64,000 nucleotides of DNA from Bdellovibrio bacteriovorus HD100 (GTDB lineage: Bacteria; Bdellovibrionota; Bdellovibrionia; Bdellovibrionales; Bdellovibrionaceae). Below, piece by piece: positions 43,640-51,470 of this stretch (within the stretch, counting starts at the first letter, position 1; every line of letters starts with the position of its first letter). Both the position numbers and the translations under genes were made by a program. The stretch spans positions 682,001 through 746,000 of the forward strand of contig NC_005363.1 of assembly GCF_000196175.1 (NCBI RefSeq), given 5' to 3'. Under the pieces are notes generated by a model. It did not search any database. It worked only from the letters and a program-made list of their open reading frames with translations, and was not told the DNA's origin.

Positions 43640-45274
43640 ATGAAGAATCTAGGACTGATGGGCGCATTGATCGCAGCGATCGCTCTGACAGGATGTCTGG
43701 ACAACGGCGGTGGCACCGAGGTGAAGCAAGACCTCAACAATGGTGACTTCAGCGTTATCACCGAGCCGGAAACGGGCTCAGGTGGCGGATCAAACGGTGG
43801 CAGCTCAGAAGAAGGCAGCACCGGTGGCGACAATGGCAGCGGTGGTGGCACAACCACTCCTTCAGAACCGGATGGTTTTGACATCAACAAAGGTGCAACT
43901 CTGACGGCGTCCACCAGCTTGAACCTTGATTTCTATCCTCCTTTCCACACGGCCTACACCAAGGTTTCTGAAAATGAATCCTGCGGTGGCGGTGCTTGGG
44001 TGGACTATGCGGACTCTGGCACTTTGTTAAGTTCCAAGACCAATCAGAATGTTCCTGTCAGTGTGCAGTTCCGCGATCATGATGGTCGCACCAGTTCCTG
44101 CTATGTTCGTCGTATCTATATTGACCAGATCGGTCCTGACATCGTGTTTGCAAAATACCCTTCCGCTCCGGTTGAAGAAGGCCTGGATGTGGAGCTGATC
44201 TTCACTGTGACTGACGCGGGCGCGGGTGTGGCTTCTGTGACTTGTTCCATGGGTTCTTCCACCAAAGCCTGCGCGGCCGGCCAGAACAAAATCCTTTTGC
44301 CGAAACTTGCCGGTGGCGATTACACCCTGAAAGTTTCTGCAACCGACAAACTGGGTCATGCTTCTGAAAAATCCATCTCTTTCAAAGTTTCCTCCATGTA
44401 CAAACAGATGGTGAACAACGTGAAAGTGAACGAATACCAGAAAGTGGATATTCTGTTCGTGATCGACAACTCGGGCTCTATGGAATACGAAAAAAAAAGC
44501 ATGGCGTCCCGTGTTCGTAACTTCCTGGATGTGGTGAAAGGTCTGGACTGGCAGATTGCCGTGACCACCACCGATCCAGTACACAAAACCCTGGGTGATG
44601 GCCGCTTGGTTCAGCTTTATAACAAACCCGGCCAGTATATTCTGACTTCTTCCATGAACGACACCGACGCCCGCAATACTCTGAGCAGCACCCTGCAAAG
44701 AAGTGAAACCGGCTCCGGCAGTGAGCAGGGTATCTTCGCCGCTTACCGCGCGATCGAACGCTCTTTGAGCGCTTCCGGCGGCAACGCGAACTTCATCCGT
44801 AACGATTCCCAACTGGCTGTTGTGGTGATCTCGGACGAAGATGAATCTGCCAACGGTGCGAAGAACGATCCTGCGAACTTTGTGAAGTTCGTGGCTGACA
44901 GCTTCGGTTCCCAGAAGGCCATGAGCTTCCATTCCATCATCGCTCGTCCTGACGATCAGGCGTGCTTGAAGGGTGAAGGTTATTCTGCCGGCTTCCGCTA
45001 TGAACAGATTTCCAAACTGACCGGTGGTGTGATCGGGGACGTGTGTGCATCTGACTACGCAGCCCAAGTTCAGGGTATCGCTGAAGGTGTGCGCAAGACT
45101 TTGAAATCCATCACGCTGACATGTGCGCCGGTAGTGGATGCCATGAGATCGATCCTGGTTTTGAAAGATGGGCAGGTTTATGATGGCACTCGCAAGATGG
45201 AAGGACTGAACCTGGTATTCGACCAAATGCTGCCACAGGGGAATTACGAAGTTTACTACTCATGCATTAAGTAA
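43640..45274 (+). CDS. Lipoprotein with von Willebrand factor A domain
   Basis: A 544-residue lipoprotein (lipobox Leu-Thr-Gly-Cys, Cys19) with a Gly/Ser/Glu-rich linker (about 30-80), an HYR-like Ig segment around 150-250 (VELIFTVTDAGAGVASVTC, GDYTLKVSATDKLGHAS) and a vWA domain from about 270. The MIDAS metal motif DNSGSM (Asp276, Ser278, Ser280) is intact, followed by VVVISDEDES. The domain probably binds a protein ligand through a metal ion at the cell surface. ATG 43640 has GGGAGAAGG. Copy B of the structured repeat begins 5 bases after its stop. Confidence 0.87.
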   Translation: MKNLGLMGALIAAIALTGCLDNGGGTEVKQDLNNGDFSVITEPETGSGGGSNGGSSEEGSTGGDNGSGGGTTTPSEPDGFDINKGATLTASTSLNLDFYPPFHTAYTKVSENESCGGGAWVDYADSGTLLSSKTNQNVPVSVQFRDHDGRTSSCYVRRIYIDQIGPDIVFAKYPSAPVEEGLDVELIFTVTDAGAGVASVTCSMGSSTKACAAGQNKILLPKLAGGDYTLKVSATDKLGHASEKSISFKVSSMYKQMVNNVKVNEYQKVDILFVIDNSGSMEYEKKSMASRVRNFLDVVKGLDWQIAVTTTDPVHKTLGDGRLVQLYNKPGQYILTSSMNDTDARNTLSSTLQRSETGSGSEQGIFAAYRAIERSLSASGGNANFIRNDSQLAVVVISDEDESANGAKNDPANFVKFVADSFGSQKAMSFHSIIARPDDQACLKGEGYSAGFRYEQISKLTGGVIGDVCASDYAAQVQGIAEGVRKTLKSITLTCAPVVDAMRSILVLKDGQVYDGTRKMEGLNLVFDQMLPQGNYEVYYSCIK

Positions 45275-45279
45275 GCTAC

Positions 45280-45400
45280 GGTTGGTGAAAAGGGCCCAAT
45301 CGACTGCGTTGTCGGGCCCTGTCCTCGCTCCGACGTGCTTGGAGCACGCCTCCGCTGCGGTAGGACCCTCCGCCTTGCGCTTGAACCCTTTTGACCAACC
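45280..45400 (+). repeat. Multibranched structured intergenic repeat, copy B
   Basis: Same architecture as copy A. Outer stem GGTTGGT (45280-45286) with ACCAACC (45394-45400), a G-G mismatch, AAAAGGG (45288-45294) with CCCTTTT (45386-45392), and CAA with TTG; hairpin CGAC/GTCG (45301-45314); stem GTCCT..CGC with GCG..AGGAC (45321-45328 with 45357-45366); identical inner hairpin CGTGC TTGGA GCACG (45334-45348); hairpin CGC/GCG (45371-45379). Several stems differ from copy A but stay paired, including the same G-G mismatch in the outer stem. Confidence 0.75.
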
Positions 45401-45423
45401 GACTTTCTAGCGGTTGGTTTTTT
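45394..45423 (+). terminator. Terminator that shares an arm with repeat copy B
   Basis: ACCAACCG (45394-45401) pairs with CGGTTGGT (45411-45418), loop of 9, followed by six T. The left arm is also the right arm of the repeat's outer stem, so the two folds exclude each other. Confidence 0.8.
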
Positions 45424-45444
45424 GCGTTTTCGGGGTGCGGGGAG

Positions 45445-45527
45445 GCTGGCGCTGCGCGCGCCGCGGGGTTTTGGCTGGCCCGCTGGGCGCCGCCTTTTTG
45501 GAGAGCGCTGGCGCTATCGCGCGCCGC
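45445..45527 (+). repeat. Three tandem GCTGGC-type hairpins after copy B
   Basis: Units at 45445-45464, 45474-45493 and 45507-45527 share GCTGGC and GCGCCGC (or GCCGC) ends while the tips differ: GC/GC, CC/GG and GC/GC. A degenerate fourth hairpin (TGCG/CGCA) lies near 45538-45550 beside the stop of the cytochrome gene. Confidence 0.6.
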
Positions 45528-45554
45528 TTTTGGGAGGCTTGCGTTCGCGCAGAG

Positions 45555-46697
45555 CTATTTTAGGATTTGGTTGAGGGTTGTGGCTACTTCGGCGGATTCG
45601 TTGATGACTCGTTGGCTGATGGCTGGGTTTTCCAGGAAATAGCCGAAGGCTCGGATGATTTGGGTGTTTTTTTGGTCGGGGCTTACGTTTGTTAAGTCAT
45701 AAGCTGGGTTTTTGTAGGCGTGGGTATTCCACAGACTTTCCAGGTTTAGATCTGTGCGGTTTCTTTCCAGCCATACTCTTGCGGGTTGGGCTACGTGGCA
45801 ACTGGCGCAGTCCATGTTTTCTGGGTTGAAGCTGTGCGGGTCTTCGGCGCGGTGGATGGCGCGCAGTTCTTTTCTGAGCAGGTCTTCGTTTCCTACTTTC
45901 ATGCGGGCTGAATTGCCGATGACTTTATTGAATGAATCTTCGCCGGTGGCTTCGGGGGAAATCAGGCCGCGTTCGAAGTGGTCTGATGGGACTGCGAAGT
46001 TGACGAAGGCTTGGGCTGATCTGTCTACGCGTGGGATCTTCATCAATTTTAACTGACCATTGCGCACTTCAAAGCCCTGGAAGGACCACATGTCGCCGGC
46101 GCCTCGGACCACCATCGCAGTGATGCGGGTTAGATTTGCAGGGCCTGCGTATTTGCGCACGATTTGGTTGAACTCTAACAACGCTGGGGATTTGTCGGCT
46201 TGTACGGCCCATGCGGGGTGAACCTGCAATGGCAGACCTTTGGTTTCTACTTTGTTGCGGGTTTTCCACGCCATCAGATCTTTTGTCAGGGAATCAAAGT
46301 CGGCGTCGGTCAGCACATAAAAACTGTGAAGGGCCGCATCGACCGTCTGTACGCGGTTGCGGAAGCCTGGTTCCAGCGGTTGCCACACCAAGCGGATTTG
46401 TTTTTGGCAGGACTGTGGGGTTGGCAGGGGGAAGCACGGGTCGATGCGCACGGCGATCACGCGCAGGGATGTGGCCACGTCGTTTTCACTCATCACCGGA
46501 GTCAGTGGGGGAATCGTGCCCATGAAGGCCGGGTTCAGCAGCGGGCCGCCGCGGCCGGGAGTGGTGATACCCATCAGATTGTCGTCGCCAAAACGGGCTG
46601 GCAACGGCATCAGATAAGAGACGTCATTCAGATCCCAGGCAGCGTTGGCCTGAAGACCCAGGAACAGGGCAAAAACGAATGCGAATTTGGCTTTCAT
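45555..46697 (-). CDS. Secreted c-type cytochrome-like protein
   Basis: A 380-residue protein with a signal peptide (cleavage near Ala-Asn-Ala, residue 19) and one heme attachment site CASCH (Cys297, Cys300, His301) in NPENMDCASCHVAQPARVW. The remaining 290 N-terminal residues are not a recognised domain. It is probably a periplasmic protein with one covalent heme; no distant Met ligand is certain. ATG 46697 was chosen for the signal peptide over a start 105 bases upstream. Its 3' third has unusual A/C-rich codons: 47 of 60 plus-strand bases at 45661-45720 are G or T, against 30 of 60 at 46021-46080. Confidence 0.8.
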   Translation of the reverse strand: MKAKFAFVFALFLGLQANAAWDLNDVSYLMPLPARFGDDNLMGITTPGRGGPLLNPAFMGTIPPLTPVMSENDVATSLRVIAVRIDPCFPLPTPQSCQKQIRLVWQPLEPGFRNRVQTVDAALHSFYVLTDADFDSLTKDLMAWKTRNKVETKGLPLQVHPAWAVQADKSPALLEFNQIVRKYAGPANLTRITAMVVRGAGDMWSFQGFEVRNGQLKLMKIPRVDRSAQAFVNFAVPSDHFERGLISPEATGEDSFNKVIGNSARMKVGNEDLLRKELRAIHRAEDPHSFNPENMDCASCHVAQPARVWLERNRTDLNLESLWNTHAYKNPAYDLTNVSPDQKNTQIIRAFGYFLENPAISQRVINESAEVATTLNQILK

Positions 46698-46825
46698 GCG
46701 ACGCAAATTTCCATTTTTGATGCGCCAATTCAACAAGATTCCCAAAAAGCGCCGGGCCAAGGACCTAATTGAAAATGAAATAAACGCGCTTCGTGTTATC
46801 ATGGGTTCTTACGGAAAGGTGTGGA

Positions 46826-47575
46826 ATGAAACTTCAGGGCGGAATTAATTTCAGAGACATGGGTGGGTATCTGACGACGGATGGCAGACGGGTTAAAAAA
46901 AACCGTCTTTATCGTTCCGGCTCCCTGTCTCGTTTGACGACTGAAGACTGTGCTCAGCTCGAGGCCCTGGGGGTGACTGATATTTTGGATTATCGCGATC
47001 TGAAAGAGTCCGCCGCCGACAAAGATGTGGTTTGGAACGGAGCTCGGTATGAATGCCATCCAGCCAATCCGGAATCTCATTCCGTCAAAAACGACAATCA
47101 CGATTTTTGGGCCGATGAAAACCTGCGATTGATTCCCCATGACTTTATGGAAAGCCTGTATAAGCAGCTGCCTTTTTCCAATCGCGCTTATCACAGATTG
47201 TTCGAACGTGTGCAGCCTCTTGAAACGGGCGCGTTGGTTCAGCATTGTGCTGTCGGCAAAGACCGCACGGGTGTTGGTTCCGCTTTGATGTTGTTGTCTT
47301 TGGGAGTGTCCCGTGACGCTGTTTTGGAAGATTACCTGCGCACCGAGCAGACCCTGCAGCCGTTCCGCGAACAAGTCTTAAGCAAAGTTGAATCCAAGCT
47401 GTCCACCAAGGGGCTTGAGAACCTGCATTACCTGATGTCAGTAAAAGAGAACTTCCTGGGTTCGGCCTTGGATGCCATCCACCAGCGTTACGGCAGTATG
47501 GATCGCTATTTTGCCGTCGAATATTCCCTGACCCCTGAAAAGCTCGCCGCTTTGAAAACGAACTATCTGGAATAG
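46826..47575 (+). CDS. Tyrosine-protein phosphatase family (MptpB-like)
   Basis: A 249-residue cytoplasmic protein that opens with NFRDMGGY and YRSGSLSRL and contains the phosphatase loop HCAVGKDRTG (nucleophile Cys141, Arg147), the pattern of bacterial tyrosine/phosphoinositide phosphatases such as MptpB. It would remove phosphate from tyrosine, serine/threonine or lipid substrates. ATG 46826 has a GGAAAGG site; an upstream ATG-like start lacks one. No signal peptide. Its partner kinase is not in the window. Confidence 0.9.
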   Translation: MKLQGGINFRDMGGYLTTDGRRVKKNRLYRSGSLSRLTTEDCAQLEALGVTDILDYRDLKESAADKDVVWNGARYECHPANPESHSVKNDNHDFWADENLRLIPHDFMESLYKQLPFSNRAYHRLFERVQPLETGALVQHCAVGKDRTGVGSALMLLSLGVSRDAVLEDYLRTEQTLQPFREQVLSKVESKLSTKGLENLHYLMSVKENFLGSALDAIHQRYGSMDRYFAVEYSLTPEKLAALKTNYLE

Positions 47576-47587
47576 TCCTCTTCAGGT

Positions 47588-47610
47588 GGTGATCCTATTT
47601 CAGGATCACC
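47588..47610. promoter_or_regulatory. Hairpin between convergent genes
   Basis: GGTGATCCT (47588-47596) pairs with AGGATCACC (47602-47610), loop ATTTC. It overlaps the stop of the minus-strand gene and lacks a T tract on either strand, so a terminator role is uncertain. Confidence 0.45.
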
Positions 47611-48395
47611 ACAATGTTGGGTTCGCTGACCACGATGAGCTTTCCGTCTTTGGTGAACGTCATTCCTTCGTATTGATCTGGAAGCAGTGGCAGATCCGTG
47701 GTGCTGACCACCTGCCCTTGGCGAGTTAGGCGCATCACGCGGGAAGATTCGTGGCTTAGCAGCAGCAACTGGTTATTTTTATCGTCATAAATGCATGCCG
47801 ACAGATCGCTCATCACATGTTTTAGAATTTTTTCGGTATCGAACGGTTCTTTCACACCCAAAGCCGCAGCGTCGGCGATGTCATTGCCATGAGAAGGGCG
47901 GGCCCATTCAAAGATGCGCTTGGGCTTTTTCTCCTGAACGGCATAGAAGGTGTTGTGCTTCTTTGAAAAACAAACTCCTTCCAGTCCCTTGTTGTGTTTC
48001 GCTGGCGCCGGAAGCTGCATCATTTGCACATCGTCGCGGGAGTCGCGAACGTCCACCGTCGTTTGAACCTCATCAATTTTCAAAATCAGCACCTGGTTTG
48101 ATTCCGTGCTGATCGCATACTGATTGTTGCCCAGATATACGATGTCTTCGGTGTCTGCGTCAGTCAGATTGGTCATGCGAATCGTGCGCACGGGTTTGGT
48201 GAAGTCGACTTTGTACTCAAAAATGTTTCCCGAATTGTTCTGAATCAGGAAGTAAGAATCACTGTCATAATTGTATGTGATCCCGGAAAGATTGCTGCCC
48301 ACCTCGGGCAGGGCTTTTTGGACCGAAACTGCTTCGGCTGCGAAGGCAGATGTGGATAAGGACAGCAAAGTGGTCAGAACGATTTGAGTTTTCAT
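47595..48395 (-). CDS. SdiA-regulated/YjiK-like secreted propeller protein
   Basis: A 266-residue secreted protein with a signal peptide ending near Phe-Ala-Ala (residue 20). SGITYNYDSDSYFLIQNN, DTEDIVYLGNNQYAISTE, KGLEGVCFSKKHNTFYAVQEKKP and YEGMTFTKDGKLIVVSEPN match the repeated strands of the SdiA-regulated (YjiK) family, a beta-propeller that may bind ligands or cleave esters. The start has GGGAG. Its gene converges with the phosphatase gene. Function in this organism is unknown. Confidence 0.83.
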   Translation of the reverse strand: MKTQIVLTTLLSLSTSAFAAEAVSVQKALPEVGSNLSGITYNYDSDSYFLIQNNSGNIFEYKVDFTKPVRTIRMTNLTDADTEDIVYLGNNQYAISTESNQVLILKIDEVQTTVDVRDSRDDVQMMQLPAPAKHNKGLEGVCFSKKHNTFYAVQEKKPKRIFEWARPSHGNDIADAAALGVKEPFDTEKILKHVMSDLSACIYDDKNNQLLLLSHESSRVMRLTRQGQVVSTTDLPLLPDQYEGMTFTKDGKLIVVSEPNIVVILK

Positions 48396-48560
48396 GAATA
48401 TCTCCCGCGCGGAATTCTTAACCTGAGACAGTAGGGCCTGAAAGAATATTCTGATTGAGTTTCGACTTTGTAAAGATTTAAACAGCCCCCCTTTAGTCCA
48501 GTTGGCTTTTTCCGAAACTGGAGGGGCAAGTTTGTTCGTTCAACCAAGGAGTGCGTTTCA

Positions 48561-49292
48561 ATGATCTCATCCATGATTCAAAAGTCAGTGCTGTTGGCTG
48601 CCACGGTGTTGACCCTGGCCGCTTGTTCGCAGGAAGGCCTTATTAAAGGGGCGGCCCTTTCCACCAAAATCACCCAAGGCGACGTGTATGTGTCGCTAAA
48701 AACCCAGGTGGACTCCAACAACCTGCAGATCATGAGTGTTCAGCTGCCGATTTATAATCCGGAAAACCCAGTGGAGATGCTGGGAATGCTCAATGTCTCG
48801 TCCTTGGTGCCGGGGATTACCGATATCGATCTGGTATTGAACTTTTCCCGGGTGACCAAGATTCCCGCTTTGCAGGCCGAAAAAGGACTGCCCAACGGAA
48901 CCCTGTTCCCGGTCATGGGAGTTAAGGCGGACGAGTGGTATTCCATCCCCCTCAGCGACAGCCGTGTCTCGAAGCTGTATTTGAATCTGGATTTGCAGGC
49001 TCCCAAGGTGGTCCTGGGATATGCACTGGGTACAGATTCGCTCAGTGCCGGGATCGTCGCGAATCTGTTCACCGGGTTTAGTGCTCAAGGGGTGACGGGT
49101 TACGGAGGAGTTTACAGCGGACTGTTGCCTGGCCAAAGCGGGGTGGCGGTGTTTGCCGACGTGAGTTCGATCTTAAAATCGTCCGCGCCGGGTGTGGCCT
49201 TTGTCGATCGCACATCGAAAAGCCGACAGAATAAAGTGGCTGAAAAACTGATGCAGTTGAATCAGCGCAAGTCCTTGTTGCGCGTTCGCTAG
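48561..49292 (+). CDS. Predicted lipoprotein of unknown function
   Basis: A 243-residue lipoprotein (lipobox Leu-Ala-Ala-Cys near residue 22) with AAGGAG before its start. The body is beta-rich with a repeated pattern of strands and a basic tail (KSLLRVR). No family was recognised. It is a single gene with a strong terminator after it. The lack of cysteines other than the lipobox residue distinguishes it from the Cys-rich secreted proteins of the large operon. Confidence 0.78.
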   Translation: MISSMIQKSVLLAATVLTLAACSQEGLIKGAALSTKITQGDVYVSLKTQVDSNNLQIMSVQLPIYNPENPVEMLGMLNVSSLVPGITDIDLVLNFSRVTKIPALQAEKGLPNGTLFPVMGVKADEWYSIPLSDSRVSKLYLNLDLQAPKVVLGYALGTDSLSAGIVANLFTGFSAQGVTGYGGVYSGLLPGQSGVAVFADVSSILKSSAPGVAFVDRTSKSRQNKVAEKLMQLNQRKSLLRVR

Positions 49293-49314
49293 AAAATCAC
49301 TGGCGTTAAAGATA

Positions 49315-49346
49315 AAAAAAGCCGACCCTGCAAGGTCGGCTTTTTT
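49315..49346. terminator. Bidirectional terminator
   Basis: GCCGACC (49321-49327) pairs with GGTCGGC (49334-49340); A7 before and T6 after make it usable by both converging genes. Confidence 0.9.
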
Positions 49347-49365
49347 GTTTGAATGTGTCTGAAAA

Positions 49366-49791
49366 CTAGTAGCGGATCACTTCAAAGATCGCGCGGCAAC
49401 CGCGGTTCACCCACACGCGATCCCCATAGATACCGTACGTGTTGTTGTACAGGCACGCATCGTAAGAGATCACATTGTAAAGTCTTACAGAGTGAATTCT
49501 GTACGGGTTGAAGTAGCACTCTTGATAATAGTAGTTCCAGGATTCGCAAGTGATGTATTCAACGCCTGGGCCCGGGCCTGGATAGGGATTCGGGTACGGA
49601 GCTGGTGGGTTTGGGCGTGGATTTGGATGTGGGTATGGATCCGGGCGCGGATTGCCTGGATAAGGCGCTGGGCGCGGTCCTGGGCGGATGTAGCTTGTTT
49701 CCGCGTCTTGATATTGGCTTTCCAAAACATCAGCTTGTGCCCATGGTGCCAAACCAAAGACAATTAGCACTGCAAAGAATAGGTTTTTCAT
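49366..49791 (-). CDS. Secreted protein with Pro-rich linker and DUF3011-like domain
   Basis: A 141-residue secreted protein: signal peptide to about residue 20 (Ala-Gln-Ala), a Pro/Gly/Asn/Tyr-rich repeat (about 36-76, with PYPNP and RPNPP motifs) and a C-terminal domain with four cysteines in YITCESWNYYYQEC, SYDACLYNNTYG and VWVNRGCRAIFEV. The last segment closely follows the DUF3011 pattern, in which these cysteines are conserved. ATG 49791 with GGGGGAAA was preferred over a start 24 bases earlier. Function unknown. Confidence 0.75.
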   Translation of the reverse strand: MKNLFFAVLIVFGLAPWAQADVLESQYQDAETSYIRPGPRPAPYPGNPRPDPYPHPNPRPNPPAPYPNPYPGPGPGVEYITCESWNYYYQECYFNPYRIHSVRLYNVISYDACLYNNTYGIYGDRVWVNRGCRAIFEVIRY

Positions 49792-49885
49792 CGTTTCCCC
49801 CAAAAAAGGTGTCATTGTGACTACAAAAATCTTGTACCCCGCAATTATGCAGGAATGGTGCCGCCGTTTTTCGGTGTCAGAATGA

Positions 49886-50524
49886 CTAAAATTTCCAGTC
49901 TTCGATCAAAAGGGCCGCCTGCAGCTTACCCTGGCGGGTCAAGGCGCTCAGGGATTTGATGCGATAGTCAAATGAGAATTCATGGGCCGAATTGATCTCG
50001 GTCACGCGGTGATAGGGGAAGTTCAGGCGTAGCTTTGTGAACTTCACGATCTTCAAAGCCGTGGCCGCGAGTCCAAAGCAAGCATAGTAAAACAGGCTGT
50101 CGCGTTCCCACAAATCAAACCAAGTGTGGGTCGTCAGTTGTTCCAGAGTGAAAGAGCAGCGGTCGTAGCAGCTTAAAGAGCGGAAGATCTGGATTTGATC
50201 GGCATTGTAGATCTGGATGTACTTTTCCTTGTCCAGAGTGTCGTGCAGATCCGACGGAGGCACGATTCCCATGCGAAAAAGAAACTGCAGAACAAAGCGT
50301 TCATTCGAGAAGCTTTCGTCCAGATACTCCGAGCGCAGGGCGCCGACATAGGCTTCCAGTGCTTGATTCACAGCGATCTGCTGGCTCGGGGACAGCTTGG
50401 CGAAATAGAGCATCTGAGGGTTGTCATAGGCGCGCACCTCGATGCCCAGACATTTAAGCAGGGAGGCCAGCTCGATAAGATTTGAACGGTAAGTGGACGT
50501 CTGTGCGTTTAATGCTAATTCCAT
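49886..50524 (-). CDS. Conserved-looking cytoplasmic protein, unknown
   Basis: A 212-residue protein without signal peptide or membrane segment. It is mostly helical at the start (SLLKCLGIEVRAYDNPQ; LSPSQQIAVNQALEAYVG) with a more strand-like end (LRLNFPYHRVTEI). Codon use is normal for the region and the reading frame is clean, so it is a real gene. No family was recognised. It lies alone, with divergent spacing to its neighbours and no obvious ribosome-binding site at the chosen ATG. Confidence 0.65.
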   Translation of the reverse strand: MELALNAQTSTYRSNLIELASLLKCLGIEVRAYDNPQMLYFAKLSPSQQIAVNQALEAYVGALRSEYLDESFSNERFVLQFLFRMGIVPPSDLHDTLDKEKYIQIYNADQIQIFRSLSCYDRCSFTLEQLTTHTWFDLWERDSLFYYACFGLAATALKIVKFTKLRLNFPYHRVTEINSAHEFSFDYRIKSLSALTRQGKLQAALLIEDWKF

Positions 50525-50661
50525 AATCTAATCCGTATTTAGGTATATTTCATACCGGATATGGACTGAAAGTGGATGGGTTTTTGAACATGCTTACATA
50601 ATTGTAAGACAAGAACGGGGCGGGTGGGCAAAAAGCTCACGATTTTCCAGGGACGTATCGA

Positions 50662-51390
50662 TCATTTGTACTGTGCAAAAATCCGGTCAAGCTCATCCGA
50701 GCTTTTGATTTCTTCGATGGCTTTATTAAAAGAGTCTGTGGTCTGAGCATCTTTCGCGGCAATCAGGCAGTGAATCGGATACTCCTGCATCACTAGCTTG
50801 TGAACGGGGTTTTTGCTTTTATCATTTTTCTTCAGAAAATAGTCCAAATGAGTGTCATCGGCGACCACGTTGTTAATGCGCTTATTGACGAACTTTTGCA
50901 GGTTTTGTTCTTCCGTCGGAACATCCTCGCGAATCAGGCGGCCGCTTTTGAAGAGCGGATCGATGTGCGGGTAAATATAGCGTAACACTGTCCCGACGCG
51001 CTCCCCTTTGATTTCTGAATAAGAGCTGACTGCCTTGCGGGATGCCAGCACCTCTCTTTTCATGAAAAGCACCTTGGACCAGGTGTACTTTTCGGGATTT
51101 GGCACCCACGTGGGACTGGTGTAGCAGTTTATTTCAGCCATCCCCTTGTTGATCATTTCGTGAATGCGAAATTTGGGGATCACGACGAGCTCAAATTTTC
51201 GACCAATGCGTTTTTCGATGGCGTTGATATAGTCCCGTACGATGCCCTGGGCTTGGCCCTTATCATCAGTGATCAGCAGAGGGGGCGCCAGGCTGTAGGG
51301 GATGGCCACTCGGAGGGGTTCATTGCTTTTACCGGCCCATGCCGGCCAGGCCAGCATGAATGTGGAAACGATCACAAGAAAATGTCGCAT
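50662..51390 (-). CDS. Periplasmic solute-binding protein, paralogue of 8428-9159
   Basis: A 242-residue periplasmic protein of the family 3 solute-binding type, with a signal peptide ending near Ala-Trp-Ala (residue 19). It shares PKFRI, INCYTS, GTVLRYIYP, REDVP, NLQKF and a C-terminal Cys (YPIHCLI) with the protein encoded at 8428-9159, at the other end of the window. No ABC transporter genes are next to it. The conserved Cys pair may form a disulphide. Ligand unknown; an amino acid is usual for the family. Confidence 0.77.
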   Translation of the reverse strand: MRHFLVIVSTFMLAWPAWAGKSNEPLRVAIPYSLAPPLLITDDKGQAQGIVRDYINAIEKRIGRKFELVVIPKFRIHEMINKGMAEINCYTSPTWVPNPEKYTWSKVLFMKREVLASRKAVSSYSEIKGERVGTVLRYIYPHIDPLFKSGRLIREDVPTEEQNLQKFVNKRINNVVADDTHLDYFLKKNDKSKNPVHKLVMQEYPIHCLIAAKDAQTTDSFNKAIEEIKSSDELDRIFAQYK

Positions 51391-51427
51391 GAAACAAATG
51401 ATAGCAGCTTCAAGGGCGAGTGCAGCT

Positions 51428-51460
51428 AAAAAAAAGGCCGGCTTGGAAAGCCGGCCTTTT
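51428..51460 (-). terminator. Terminator of the lpdA-E2 operon
   Basis: AAAAGGCCGGCTT (51432-51444) pairs with AAGCCGGCCTTTT (51448-51460), GGA loop. The A run at 51428-51435 gives a U tract on the minus-strand transcript. Confidence 0.88.
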
Positions 51461-51470
51461 GGGAAAGCGC

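Noticed and set aside
44027-45226. 399-residue open frame opposite the vWA lipoprotein
   Set aside because: His/Arg/Gly-rich shadow; the vWA motif on the plus strand is clear.
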